DNA of 41,944 nt, from the IMG/VR virus record IMGVR_UViG_3300042691_007396, positions 1-41,944 of that record; one strand, given 5' to 3'. Source of the DNA: a virus. A program made the position numbers and the translations under genes. How positions within the stretch are numbered: position 1 is the stretch's first letter; every line of letters starts with the position of its first letter. The notes beneath the pieces were generated by a model, which saw nothing but the letters and a program-made list of their open reading frames with translations, searched no databases and had not been told where the DNA came from. This document shows, piece after piece, positions 25,548 through 36,500 of this stretch.

Positions 25548-28160
25548 ATGCCGTCATTCACTCTTCGTAGCTTTGCAGGCGGTGAGTTATCGCCTGGTCT
25601 TTACGCTCGAACTGATCTCACCAAGTACGCCACTGGTCTTCGCAAGGCGCGAAACGGATACGTCTTGCGGTACGGCGGTTTTACGAATCGCCCTGGCAGT
25701 GTGTTCGTGGGCGAAGTCGAAGACTCGTCCAGCGTGGTGAGACTGATTCCGTTTGTTGTGAGCGACACGACGAACTACATGCTCGAATTCGGCGATCAGA
25801 TCATGCGCGTCATCAAAGATGGCGAGTATGTGAAGGCGTCGAGCCAAGCGATCACCGGAATCACGAATGCGAATCCGTGTGTCGTGACATATTCCGGAAC
25901 GGATACATACGCGAATGGTGATGTGATCTATATCTCAGGCATCGTCGGCGCGATCGGCACGTTCTTGAATGGCCGCACGTTTAAGGTGGCCAACGTCAAT
26001 ACAGGTGCCAACACATTCGAGCTTGATTACATGGACGGCGCAAATGTGAACTCGACGAGCTTCGGCGCGTACACGTCTGGCGGAACGATCGAAGAGATTT
26101 ACTCGATCACGACGCCATACGCTGCGGCTGATCTGGCTCGCGTGCAGTACTCGCAAAACGGCGACGAGATGTATCTGGTGCATCGTGAATATGAACCACG
26201 AAGCCTGACATCAGCTGGTGACACATCTTGGACTTTGGCAGCAGTGGCCTTTGCTCCGAACCTCAATATGGGTATTGCTGGCTTGTCGATCACAAACAGC
26301 GGCACGAAAACATACTACGAAATCACAGGCGTCGATTTTGAGGGTTCAGAAAGTGAAGGATTGGATACTGGAAACACTTTTGGTTCATCTCTGACTCCAT
26401 CTAGCTCGCATAACATCACGCTGGACTGGTCTTTGAAAGGCGGATCGACAGCGCCATTTAAGTACTACATTTATCGAAGCGATTCTGGCGTCGATGGAAC
26501 GTATGGCTTTATTGGGTCGGTCGATGGAGATGTTGGGTCATTCATTGATCGCGGTATTCCACCGGACTTCACCAAGAACCCGCCGACAGATATAGATCAA
26601 TTCGGTAGTACTGATCTTTATCCTGGCGTGGTGTCGAATAACCAGCAGCGACTTTGGCTTGGGTCATCGACGACATACCCGCAGCGGGCGTGGGCGTCTC
26701 GAGCTGCGGCATTCAAATACTTTTATCGAGAAGCGCCAATTACCGATGCGTCGCCAATTGAGTTTGATCTTGCTGGCACAAAGGTCGTGGAGATTCGGCA
26801 TATCGTTGATCTTAATCTTCCGATCATCTTCACAAGCAATGCGGAGTACGCGCTTCAAGGTAACGGCGGGGTGATTACGCCATTTGACATCAACCCGAAG
26901 CGATACTCGCAGTACGGCGCAAGCTACTTATCGCCGCTCGTTGTCGGGTCATCCTGTTTATTCGTTCAAGCGCGAGGCAACATCGTTCGCGATCTTGGCT
27001 TCGATTACCAGGTAGACGGATACCAAGGGAATGATTTGACCCTATTCTCGTCGCATCTCTTTGATGGATACACGATTGTCGACTGGGCTTACCAGACTGT
27101 GCCGCATTCAATCGTGTGGGCAGTGCGAAGCGACGGCACGTTGCTCTCTCTGACGTACATCAAAGAGCAGCAAATCTTTGCATGGTGTAAACACGATCTC
27201 GGTGGCGATGCCATTGTCGAGAATGTGGCTGTGATTCCTGGCACGACCGAAGACGTGGTGTATGTTGTGGCCAAGCGGGTCATCGACGGACGCTCTGTGC
27301 GCTACGTTGAGTATCTGAGTTCTCGTGACATCACCGACATTAAGGAGATGATCTTCATCGACTCGTGCCTGACTTACGATGGACGGCATACTGGTTCTAC
27401 AACGATGACGATCTCAGGCGGCACGAATTGGGATGAAGACGAGACGCTGACGCTTACGGCATCGGCGTCGACATTCGCGTCAAGCTGGGTCGGCGACGAG
27501 ATTCACGTCACGTCTGGCGACGACATCATTCGTCTGTCGATTGAGGCATACACGTCGGCCACTGTGGTCACTGTGCGACCAAACCGAACTGTACCTGTGG
27601 CAATGAGATCGACGGCGCTCTCGACATGGGGGCGGGCGGTCGACTCTGTTTCAGGACTTTGGCACATCGAAGGTGAGACTGTTTCTGTCCTTGGTGATGG
27701 CTTCGTGGCGGCGAGCGCAAACAACAGCGAATATACGCAGGTCACAGTTTCGGATGGCCAGATCACGCTGGATCAGTGCTACCAAGTCATCAACGTTGGT
27801 CTTGCCTACACGACCGACATGGAGACGCTGGACATCGACATCGCAGACGGCGCGACGCTGGCCGACAAGAAGAAGAACGTGACGCAGGTCACTCTTCACA
27901 TGGAAGAGACTCGAGGTGTGTTCGTCGGCGGCTTTGCGCCCACGGACGACGACACCGATCCGCTCGAAGGTTTGATGGAACTGAAACTCAGAGACGAAGA
28001 AGGGTACGACGAGCCGACTGAACTTACGACTGGGGTCACTGATGTTGTCATTGACTCAGCGTGGGATAACGGCGGTCATGTATTCGTTCGTCAAGTTGAT
28101 CCGGTGCCGATGACGATCTTGGCGATTACGCCGAGCGGCTGGCATCAGATCGGGGGGTAA
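25548..28160 (+). CDS. Tail tubular protein B-like (tail nozzle)
   Basis: 870 residues from ATG 25548. The start PSFTLRSFAGGELSPGLYAR followed by KYATGLRKARNGYVLRYGGF and TNRPGSVFVGEV is the signature of TTPB-type nozzle proteins ('F..GelSp....R.Dl..y..g...l.N......G....RpG..fv'). Later elements YSQNGDEMYLVHREYEPRSL and NQQRLWLGSSTTYPQRAWAS fit the same family, which often has a propeller-like body. The C-terminal third is beta-rich (STTMTISGGTNWDEDETLTL), and a late KPNRT-like strand leads to the YQVINVGLAYTTDMETLDID region that these proteins share. It forms the six-fold end of the tail tube. Confidence 0.88.
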   Translation: MPSFTLRSFAGGELSPGLYARTDLTKYATGLRKARNGYVLRYGGFTNRPGSVFVGEVEDSSSVVRLIPFVVSDTTNYMLEFGDQIMRVIKDGEYVKASSQAITGITNANPCVVTYSGTDTYANGDVIYISGIVGAIGTFLNGRTFKVANVNTGANTFELDYMDGANVNSTSFGAYTSGGTIEEIYSITTPYAAADLARVQYSQNGDEMYLVHREYEPRSLTSAGDTSWTLAAVAFAPNLNMGIAGLSITNSGTKTYYEITGVDFEGSESEGLDTGNTFGSSLTPSSSHNITLDWSLKGGSTAPFKYYIYRSDSGVDGTYGFIGSVDGDVGSFIDRGIPPDFTKNPPTDIDQFGSTDLYPGVVSNNQQRLWLGSSTTYPQRAWASRAAAFKYFYREAPITDASPIEFDLAGTKVVEIRHIVDLNLPIIFTSNAEYALQGNGGVITPFDINPKRYSQYGASYLSPLVVGSSCLFVQARGNIVRDLGFDYQVDGYQGNDLTLFSSHLFDGYTIVDWAYQTVPHSIVWAVRSDGTLLSLTYIKEQQIFAWCKHDLGGDAIVENVAVIPGTTEDVVYVVAKRVIDGRSVRYVEYLSSRDITDIKEMIFIDSCLTYDGRHTGSTTMTISGGTNWDEDETLTLTASASTFASSWVGDEIHVTSGDDIIRLSIEAYTSATVVTVRPNRTVPVAMRSTALSTWGRAVDSVSGLWHIEGETVSVLGDGFVAASANNSEYTQVTVSDGQITLDQCYQVINVGLAYTTDMETLDIDIADGATLADKKKNVTQVTLHMEETRGVFVGGFAPTDDDTDPLEGLMELKLRDEEGYDEPTELTTGVTDVVIDSAWDNGGHVFVRQVDPVPMTILAITPSGWHQIGG

Positions 28161-28161
28161 T

Positions 28162-28737
28162 GTGGCAGCTACGACGACACTGATTCTTGCTGGCGTAGGC
28201 GCTGCGGCGTCGCTTCTGGGCGGTGTTCAGCAGTACGGCGCACAGCGAGCACAGGCTGAGTATGCAGATCGAATGGCTGATCTCCAGGGGCAACTCGATG
28301 AGATGCGGGCACGCAGCACAATTGCGCAGGGCGATGCGGCGATCAGCGATGTGCGACGAAAGTCGGCGATGGTCGAAGGCTCACAGATCGCAACAGCAGC
28401 AGCTCAAGGTATTCGCTCGGACACCGGAAGCATGGGTGCGATTCGCGAAGAGTCGAGATTGATGGCGCTTCAAGATGAAATGATGATCCGGAACAACGCA
28501 GCTCTTGAGGCGATGGGAATCCGAACGCAGTCGGCGCTCAACATCGGAGACATCCGAATGCGAGCCGAAGGTGCGCGTCGATCTGCCGCAGCTTCGCTGC
28601 TTGGCGGTGGGCTTGATGCCGCTCGAATTGCGATGGGTGCTGGACGACAGGGTGAGTTTGGCGGTCAACCGCTTCCGCAGAATCCTCGGCCAATGGCCAT
28701 GAATTACCAGCGTGGAGCTGGCTCGAATATCGCGTGA
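28162..28737 (+). CDS. Internal virion (ejection-type) protein, small
   Basis: 191 residues from GTG 28162, 2 nt after the nozzle stop and overlapping nothing. N-terminal hydrophobic AATTTLILAGVGAAASLLGG, then a charged helical part (EYADRMADLQGQLDEMRARS) with AAAQGIRSDTGSMGAIREES, and a Gly/Ala-rich C-terminus. This layout (short apolar N-terminus, alpha-helical 'Q.a.a.a.A' middle) is typical of gp14-like internal proteins found right after the tail nozzle. Such proteins are ejected with the DNA and help form the channel through the envelope. Confidence 0.75.
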   Translation: MAATTTLILAGVGAAASLLGGVQQYGAQRAQAEYADRMADLQGQLDEMRARSTIAQGDAAISDVRRKSAMVEGSQIATAAAQGIRSDTGSMGAIREESRLMALQDEMMIRNNAALEAMGIRTQSALNIGDIRMRAEGARRSAAASLLGGGLDAARIAMGAGRQGEFGGQPLPQNPRPMAMNYQRGAGSNIA

Positions 28738-28744
28738 GGTACAC

Positions 28745-30508
28745 ATGCCAGTAGTTCGTTATGAACGACAGGTCGCTCCAGCAGGGCAGCCAAACCTTCA
28801 GGTCAATCCGTCGTCGCCAGCAGAGGCATTCGGCGGTGGCCAGATTACTGAGAACACTTTTGGCGCAGCTCAACGGCTCGCATCGACCGCGTATCAGTAT
28901 GCCGCTGAAGAGAAGCGCAACACCGACGAGATTCAAACTCTGGACGCGATCAACAAGCTGAAGGCAGAGAAGAACGATCTGCTCATGCATTACGAGCGAG
29001 GATTCCTTAATCGTCGTGGCCGCAATGCATTTGAAGGTCGCGATACGACGATCGGTGAGTTCGAGAAGAAGCGCGGCGAGATCATGGAGACGCTCGCGAA
29101 CGATGCTCAGAAACAGGCGTTTCTGCGGTATGCGTACAACGAGCAGGCATCGGTCATTGAAGATGTCGATCGCCATGTGTTTCGCGAGCGCGAGAAGTTC
29201 GACCAAGAGACGACCGATGCGTCGCTCAAAATGTTCTATAACGACGCGATCAATAACTACCAATACCCGCAGCGCCTTAAGGCTGCGATGGATGCGCAGC
29301 TTGCTGTGGTGATGGATCACGCTCGTCGCACTGGCAAGTCAGACCAGTGGCTCATTCAGCAGACTGGTGAGATTACGTCTCGCACGAATGCAGCAATCAT
29401 CGAGCGAATGCTGGCCAACGGCGAAGACCGCAGTGCCGAGGCATTTTATAAACAGAACGAGAGCCGCATCATCGCAAGCGAAAAAGCACAGATCGAGAAG
29501 GCGCTCGAGGTAGGTCGGATGCGTGGCGACTCGCAGCGCATCACCGACCGATTACTTGGACAGTACGACAATTTGAACGACGCACGCGACGCGATGAAGC
29601 AGATGCTTGGTGGCGATCCTAAGCTGCGTGACGAAGTTGATTCACGGCTTCAGCGCGAGTTCTCTTTGCGAGACCAGCAGCGTGAGGCGCAGTCTGAGAT
29701 GATGTTCTTAAATGCGTATAACCTTCTTCAGAAAAATAACAGCCTCGACGATATTCCGCCGACAATGATGGGCCGCCTATCGCCGTCGCAGCAAGAACAG
29801 CTTCGTCGGATCAGCAAGACACCTTCGGCTGAGAAGGATAACGAGGCTGTGTACTTAAAGTACCGCTCGATGCCGTACCTCGATCTAGCAAAGTTGAAAG
29901 AGAGCGAGATCGTATCACTTCGCCCGAAGCTCACAGAATCTTCGTGGAAGGAGATTGTTCGTCGTCGTGCCGAGGCAAAGGACGCGATGAAGAGTGGTAG
30001 CAAAGAGAAGGTCGAGAAGTTCGACGGACTTCGCACCGAGCAGGATTTGGTTGACGATGGTCTCGTCGCATCTGGTGCTTTGAAGTGGAATCAAGTAAAG
30101 GCCGCAAGGTCAGGACGCGACAACACGGCAGCCGAGAAACTGTCGACGTTTGAGAAGGCGATCGAGCAGCGATGGCGTGAAGAGTACGAGGCGACGGGTA
30201 AGAGTCCGAGTATGAAGCGCAAGCAAGAGCTGGTCGATGAGATTGTGAAGCAGCAGGTCTTTGTTGCTCCGCGATTCTTCGGTTCGCCAGAACAGAAGTC
30301 GGTGATCGCTTTGAGTGAAGCTGAGCGCAATCGTGCATTCGTTAAGGTCGATGAGATTCCGCCGCGTCAACGCTTGCAGCTTGCGAACTATCTGACTTCG
30401 CTTGGAATCAGCACGACAACAGAGAACCTTGAACGAGCATACGGCCAGATGGTCGTGGGTGGCCGCTCAGGTCTCGATACTTGGATCAAGAACAACAGGG
30501 GTCGATAA
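28745..30508 (+). CDS. Internal virion (ejection-type) protein, medium
   Basis: 587 residues from ATG 28745 with GAGGT upstream; the longer frame from 28712 lies within the preceding gene. Mostly alpha-helical and charged, with TYP-free N-terminus VRYERQVAPAGQPNLQVNPS, then LASTAYQYAAEEKRNTDEIQ, RGFLNRRGRNAFEGRDTTIG and KQAFLRYAYNEQASVIEDVD. This 'eG.nA......' region occurs in many gp15-like or second ejection proteins. No enzymatic motif is visible. The stop overlaps the giant gene ATG (TAATG). It probably packs inside the capsid with the small and giant proteins. Confidence 0.78.
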   Translation: MPVVRYERQVAPAGQPNLQVNPSSPAEAFGGGQITENTFGAAQRLASTAYQYAAEEKRNTDEIQTLDAINKLKAEKNDLLMHYERGFLNRRGRNAFEGRDTTIGEFEKKRGEIMETLANDAQKQAFLRYAYNEQASVIEDVDRHVFREREKFDQETTDASLKMFYNDAINNYQYPQRLKAAMDAQLAVVMDHARRTGKSDQWLIQQTGEITSRTNAAIIERMLANGEDRSAEAFYKQNESRIIASEKAQIEKALEVGRMRGDSQRITDRLLGQYDNLNDARDAMKQMLGGDPKLRDEVDSRLQREFSLRDQQREAQSEMMFLNAYNLLQKNNSLDDIPPTMMGRLSPSQQEQLRRISKTPSAEKDNEAVYLKYRSMPYLDLAKLKESEIVSLRPKLTESSWKEIVRRRAEAKDAMKSGSKEKVEKFDGLRTEQDLVDDGLVASGALKWNQVKAARSGRDNTAAEKLSTFEKAIEQRWREEYEATGKSPSMKRKQELVDEIVKQQVFVAPRFFGSPEQKSVIALSEAERNRAFVKVDEIPPRQRLQLANYLTSLGISTTTENLERAYGQMVVGGRSGLDTWIKNNRGR

Positions 30509-33500
30509 TGGTCTTGAACGACAGCGAGTTTGATTCTCTTCTCGGCGGCGCTGAGTCGCCAACACTGATCGACCAGCCGTCACCTGTGCCTGAGCCCGAA
30601 GCTGCGCCAGCGCCAGGTCGTCCAACGCTGTCGGATGATGACTTCGATTCCGCGCTTACTGGTCGGCCAGACGCAAACCGCGTCGGTCTTTCGATGAAAT
30701 ATGGCCAGGAAATTGAGCCTGATCGCGCAGCGAAGGTGCTCGACATCCAGCGCAAGACCGGAATGCCGCTCGATTTTGTTGAGCGAAACGTCGACGATCT
30801 CGAGAAGCAGGTCACTCAAAGTCAGTTCAGGCCAGACGAGTTAGCTCGCGAGTACCCGAAGTCTGCGTCGATGATCGCCGAGCATCCGACGAAGGCGGCG
30901 TTGATCCGCGACGACATCGAGCTACTGAAGCGCATCGAAGATGCAGATCGGCAGCATGGCTTCTGGCGTGGCGTCGCTCGCTCTGCTGGCGTCGGTTTAA
31001 TGAACATCTACCAGGGTATCGCAAAGATTCCAGCTCAAGCCTACGACATCGCAGCGATGCCACAGAACGCGCTGTTCAAGGCAATGGGTCGCGAAGACCT
31101 ACTCGTCGAATCTCCAGAGTGGGCGCGAAAGAATGCGTTCACAGAGTACTATCGCCAGTCTGCCGAGGCGCAACAGCAATTGGTTCCGGACTTGAACAAG
31201 TCTGTGACAGAGCAGGCGCTCAACGGAAACTTCAGCGGTGCCGCTCGCACGTTTGCGATGCAGCTCTCTCAGCAGGCGCCTCAGTTCTTGATGATGTATA
31301 TGGGCGGGGCAGCAGGTCTGGCAAACCAGACGGCGGCTGGTGCTGGTCTCATGCAGGCCGCAGAGACCGCAGAGCGTGGCCGTGAGGCTGGTCTTGATCC
31401 GTTCGAGGCGCAGATCGCAGCAGTCACTCAAGGCTCAGCAGAGGCGCTGTTTGAGCGCATGGGCACGATGGCCATTGTCGAGCGATGGGGTACTGCGCTT
31501 GCTCAACGAACGAGCAAAGAAACCGCGCTTCGGATCATGGCCGACACAGGTAAGGTGATCGCAGCGAACGCAGGCCAAGAGGGTTTGGAAGAAGCCGCGA
31601 CATCTGCGGTTCAGTCGGCGTCGGACTTCGCGTCTGGCATCAATCCGAACATGACATTTACAGAGGCGCTGCTTCGTGGTGCCGACGCGTTCGTTCTTGG
31701 CGCAGGTATGGGTGGCTCGGCTGGATCGGTCGGTGCTATTCCAGGCATAACGTATCGCACAGAGTCGTATCGTGCGGCAGTGCAAGATCGGAACTTTTAT
31801 CTCGCACTGATGGACGGCGTTGAATCGTCTCGCGCACGCGCACGTCTGCCCGAAGCCACGCGAGAAATCGTGGCTAAGATCACAGAGAATGGTGCGGCTG
31901 AGAATTTGTACATCGCACCAGAGGACATCAAAGAATACTTTCAATCGAAGAACATCGACCCCGATGTGGGTGCGGCACAGCTCGGCATTCAGGTCGAGTA
32001 CCGCGAGGCGCTCGAGACTGGACAAGACATTAAGGTCAAGACCGCAGACTGGGCAGCGAAGGTCGCAGGCACAGAGGATTCCAAGGCTCTCGCTGAAGTC
32101 ATCAAGTTCTCGCCTGATGGCGTGACGCCTAAGCAAGCTCGCGAAGAGGACACGAAGGTTCAGCAGCTTCTTGAGGAAGCGGATCGCAACGCGACTGCCG
32201 AAGCGAAGGAATCTGCTGACGAGGTGAAGAAGGTCATCAGCGAGCAGCTTGTGGCAGCAGGTTACACGTCGGCAGACGCAAACGCGAATGCTGAACTCTG
32301 GCGTCGCACATTCCTGTACTTCTCATCTCAAGACACGAAGGGTCGCACACCACGACAGCTTCTCGATCAGTACGGCGCACGCATACGTCGAGTTAACGAC
32401 ACAGATGTCGTGATTCCGCCGACGCAAGGCTTCGTGTCGCAGCAGTCGGCCACACCTCTGATCGCTCGACATAATTTGACTGAAGGCAATCTGCTCCACG
32501 CGATCTCGATTGGTGGGCTGCCTGTGCCGTCGCTTGCGATTGCGCCGCTTGATTTTCCGATGGAGAACTTCGGCGAGATCACACTTGTCGCTCCGAGCGA
32601 GTTGATCGACCCACGATCCGGTCAAGGTGCGCGAGTGTTTGGTGCAGACGTGTACTCGCCTCGGTATCCAAGCGTTGAGTACTCGTTTACATCGGCGGCT
32701 GAAGCTCGGCTCAGTAAACTTGTGGCTGAGCAAGAGAAGGTGTTTGGCCGTGGTATTGACCGCGATGAGATTCGTCGCGAAGGGCCAGCGGCGCTTGAGA
32801 ATAACGTCGTATTCATGGCGACGTTTTTAGCTGGCAAGGGTGTCACTCCGAACATTGAGATGGACACACCTAACCAAGAAAAACTCGATGAGCTGAAGAA
32901 GTTCGGCCTCGATAAGTACTTCGGTCAAACGCAGTACGATCTTCAAATTGATGCGGCATTCTTAACCGACGCAAATCGCTTCTGGGAGTCGGTACTATCT
33001 GACATGCCGGATTTGCTTGAGAGCTTCCGAGCTGATCCAGGGAGACGTATTCGGCAGCTTGCTCAAGATGTCGCCGTGGTCGGTGAGAAGGTGCTGAATC
33101 CATCGCCGGATGCTTATGGTTCGCGCAACAATCTTCGCGACCAGATCAAAGAACTTGGCCTTCAGAATGAGTTCGTCATGGAAACTCAGCGCGTCGTTAA
33201 AGACGTGCTAAAGGCCAAAGAGCGAATTTTTGTTGATTACACAGAAGATGGAGATCGCAAGTACGTCGGTCACACATTGAAGAACGTCGTGCGTATGATG
33301 TCGAAGAACATCCGTGGCGGCGAAGGTTTCTCGTATGGTGCGGGCAGTGTTCGTGCTCTGGTCACACCTGAATTCCGATCATTGTCTGGTATTCGTGCCG
33401 CGAAAGATCGCATCGTCAAGCCAGAGGTGTTCGCCGATCTGAAGGAAGAAGTAAACACAGAGCTTGCATCACTGCTGTCGCGCCTTGGATCAAAGACCGG

Positions 33501-36500
33501 ACGCGAGAGTTTCTCGTCAATGAACTCAGCCGAGTCTGCTCTTATCGAGTCGATCAACAGTGGCGACATTGAAAAGTCATTTGCTGACTTTGGAATGCAG
33601 CTCACTCCAGATGACATCGACTCCGTACAGGAGTTCATCGACAAGCTGCGCAACATGCCGACTGAATACTTCGAGGCGCTGGTCACACGCGCCGTTGGCA
33701 TTGATGAGTTCGCGGCTGCTGTCGTGCCTCAGACCATTGGGCCGATTGCACGCAAGGCCCTGGAAGACAGCGGCGTGCGTCTCTTCGAGTATGATCCGAA
33801 CATTGAGGGTTCGCGCCAGCTGGCGGTTGAGGCGGCGGCAAATTCGATTCCTGAGCGCGTGCTGTTTCAGCGTGCGATCAATGGCGTTGCCGCGCAATAT
33901 GGCCAGCCTTCTCTTACAGCTGCAATCGAGCGCATGGCCAATGGATTACCGGATCGCGTGACACCAGACCAGGTGCGCGGTTATTTGCGCGATCTCAGTG
34001 TTGCTCGCCGTGACCAGATCGGACTTGACGCATTCATCGGCACAAAGCAATCGCTTCAGAAGGCCGACGTGCTGGCATTCCTGCGCAAGCGCCTCGCTGA
34101 ATCACCTGATGATCTCAGTCTGTTTCAGAGTGACATTAGTGCCGTTGGCTTTTACTCAAGCGTTCGTCGTGCGGTGTTCGGCATGGACTTTAAGCAAGTA
34201 CCTGCTAAAGACCTCGCGAATCGAATCAAGAACATGCAGGGCATTAAGAAGGCCGAGCTTCAGGCGATCGGTTTGATTCCGTACCTTGAGGCTTACGAAG
34301 GCAAGATCACCAAAGACGAGGTGCTGAAGTATCTCGACGACAACGTGATCGAGGTGACTCAAACCATATACGGCTCGTCGCCTGGGCAAGAGATAGATGG
34401 TTCAAGTGGCGCTGATTTCTCTGAGATCACTGCCGGATTTGATGACGACAACGCATATGAATCAGCTCGCGAGAACTACAGAGACTCGTACACTCTCAGA
34501 GAACTTCGTAACGAGTTAGAGTCCGACAGCAAATGGCTTAATGATAACGAAGTTCTCGATGAAGACGGCGAGATCGACGAAGACAAGTTTGAGTCTGCGA
34601 TGGAATCCGAGATCGAGCGTCGTATCGAATCTGACGTTCGGATGTACGAAGAAAATCCGGACGATTATCCGTACTACTTTACATTTGAAATGACCGAGAA
34701 CAACTCAGGTCGCACGTTCTATCGCTACGGCGACGATCGCTGGCAAGACTCTGACAGCGGCACATACTTCTCTGGCGACGACAACGAAGCGAAGATTCAG
34801 ATCACGAACTGGTTAATCTCTAAAGGGTACATTCAGGGCGAGCGCATCGTTCCGCTTACTACCGATGTTACGTTTGCAGCAGAGCCGACTGATCGAACTG
34901 ACTACAGCCAAGGCGATGTCGAGGACATTGGCCGATCGGCAGACTTCAGAGAGCGATACGTTAAAGCGATAATCGCTGATGGCAAGACTGCCGAAGAAGC
35001 TGAGCAGCTTGCAAAAGATAACGTCGACGCATATCCGGTCGATGAAGATGGCAGTACGCCGTACCAGCGTGACCAAGCAGCTCGTGAACTTATGCGCCTT
35101 GAGACGCCGCCAGCATTGCGCGAGATGGGTCTCGGTATTGGCGGACCGCTGCTGAGCGGAAGCATTCTCGGCAATGGCGGCGCTGACGAATATCGACTCG
35201 AGTTTACGGCTGACAACAAAAAGAAGAAGACGATCATTCTTGGCAACGCGATGAGCTTTGAAGAAGCGAAAGTTCTCGCGATCAATGCGCTTGTTGATGC
35301 TGGTCATCTCAAACGCCCACCTGATCCAGGAGATGCGTCTCGAGCTACATTTGCCGATAAGATGACACCTACACGATCGACGAAATGGGGAGACTTTCTA
35401 GTCGGTCAGACCTATGGCCGCGAGGTTCGCGAGATTGTTCTGCGCTACGAACCGAAAGGTGATCGTCAGTTTGACAGTGTTCACTTCAGCGAGCCAAACG
35501 ATGTTGCGCACGCTCGCGGTATCGTAATCGAACAACGTGATGGATCGAAGGTCTTCGTCGTCGACGAGATTCAGTCGGACTGGAATCAACGCGGTCGCGG
35601 CTTCGGGTACGAGAGTGATTACAAAGATAAGATTACAGAGGCGCGAGCCGAACAAGAATCAAACGATCGCGAGATTCTGCGCTTACAAGAGATTCTCGAT
35701 ACGCAGCGCGAGCAGCTCGCTGACGAGATGGACCGCGCATTCTCTGCGGCTGTTGCGTCCGGCGAGTTAGCTGATTCCGCTGTTACACGAGACACGATTT
35801 CTGATTACCGCAACAGTAAAATGCAAAGCGGTGAAGACGAGGCCGATCTAGCCGCACGTCTTGTTAAAGACGGATTGCGCGATCTTCAGTTTGTGAGGCT
35901 GCGACAGAGGGTTAATCTGCTGCGGCAGCGGACAGAAACAATTAGTACGGCGATCTCTGATGTTGAACGCAAGTACCTACCAGACAATCCGTTCATGGAT
36001 ACCGACGCATGGGCTTCGCTTGTGGTTCGTCGTGCGATGCGTGCAGCAGTTGAGCTTGGTGTCGACAAGATCGCATTCGCGCCTGGGGCTGTTCATGCCG
36101 CTCGCTGGGGCTCTGAGCGCGTGTCATGGGAACGCAACGATGACGGAACATTCACTGTCGAAGTAAGCGGTCAAGAGAGAGGCGCAGCGATTGAGGCTTT
36201 GCTTGATGGCCAGACAATCGACGAGGCGATGGCGGCGCATGGAAGGATCAACAGACGAAGCGCCGATAAAGTGGAAACCTACGAACAATTTGAAGAGATG
36301 GTGACATCATCGTTCCATGACGTGATCGACAAGCAGGGAATGTGGCAAGCGATTAAGATTGCAAAGCGGTACTGGAAGATGATGCAGGAATCGCCGAAAG
36401 GTCACGACCTGCGTCGCGCCGCTGGCCAAATGATGTTCTACGACGACGTAGTCGCGAAGAAGCTCGTGCCAAAGATCGTTAAAGAACTCGACAAGGACGC

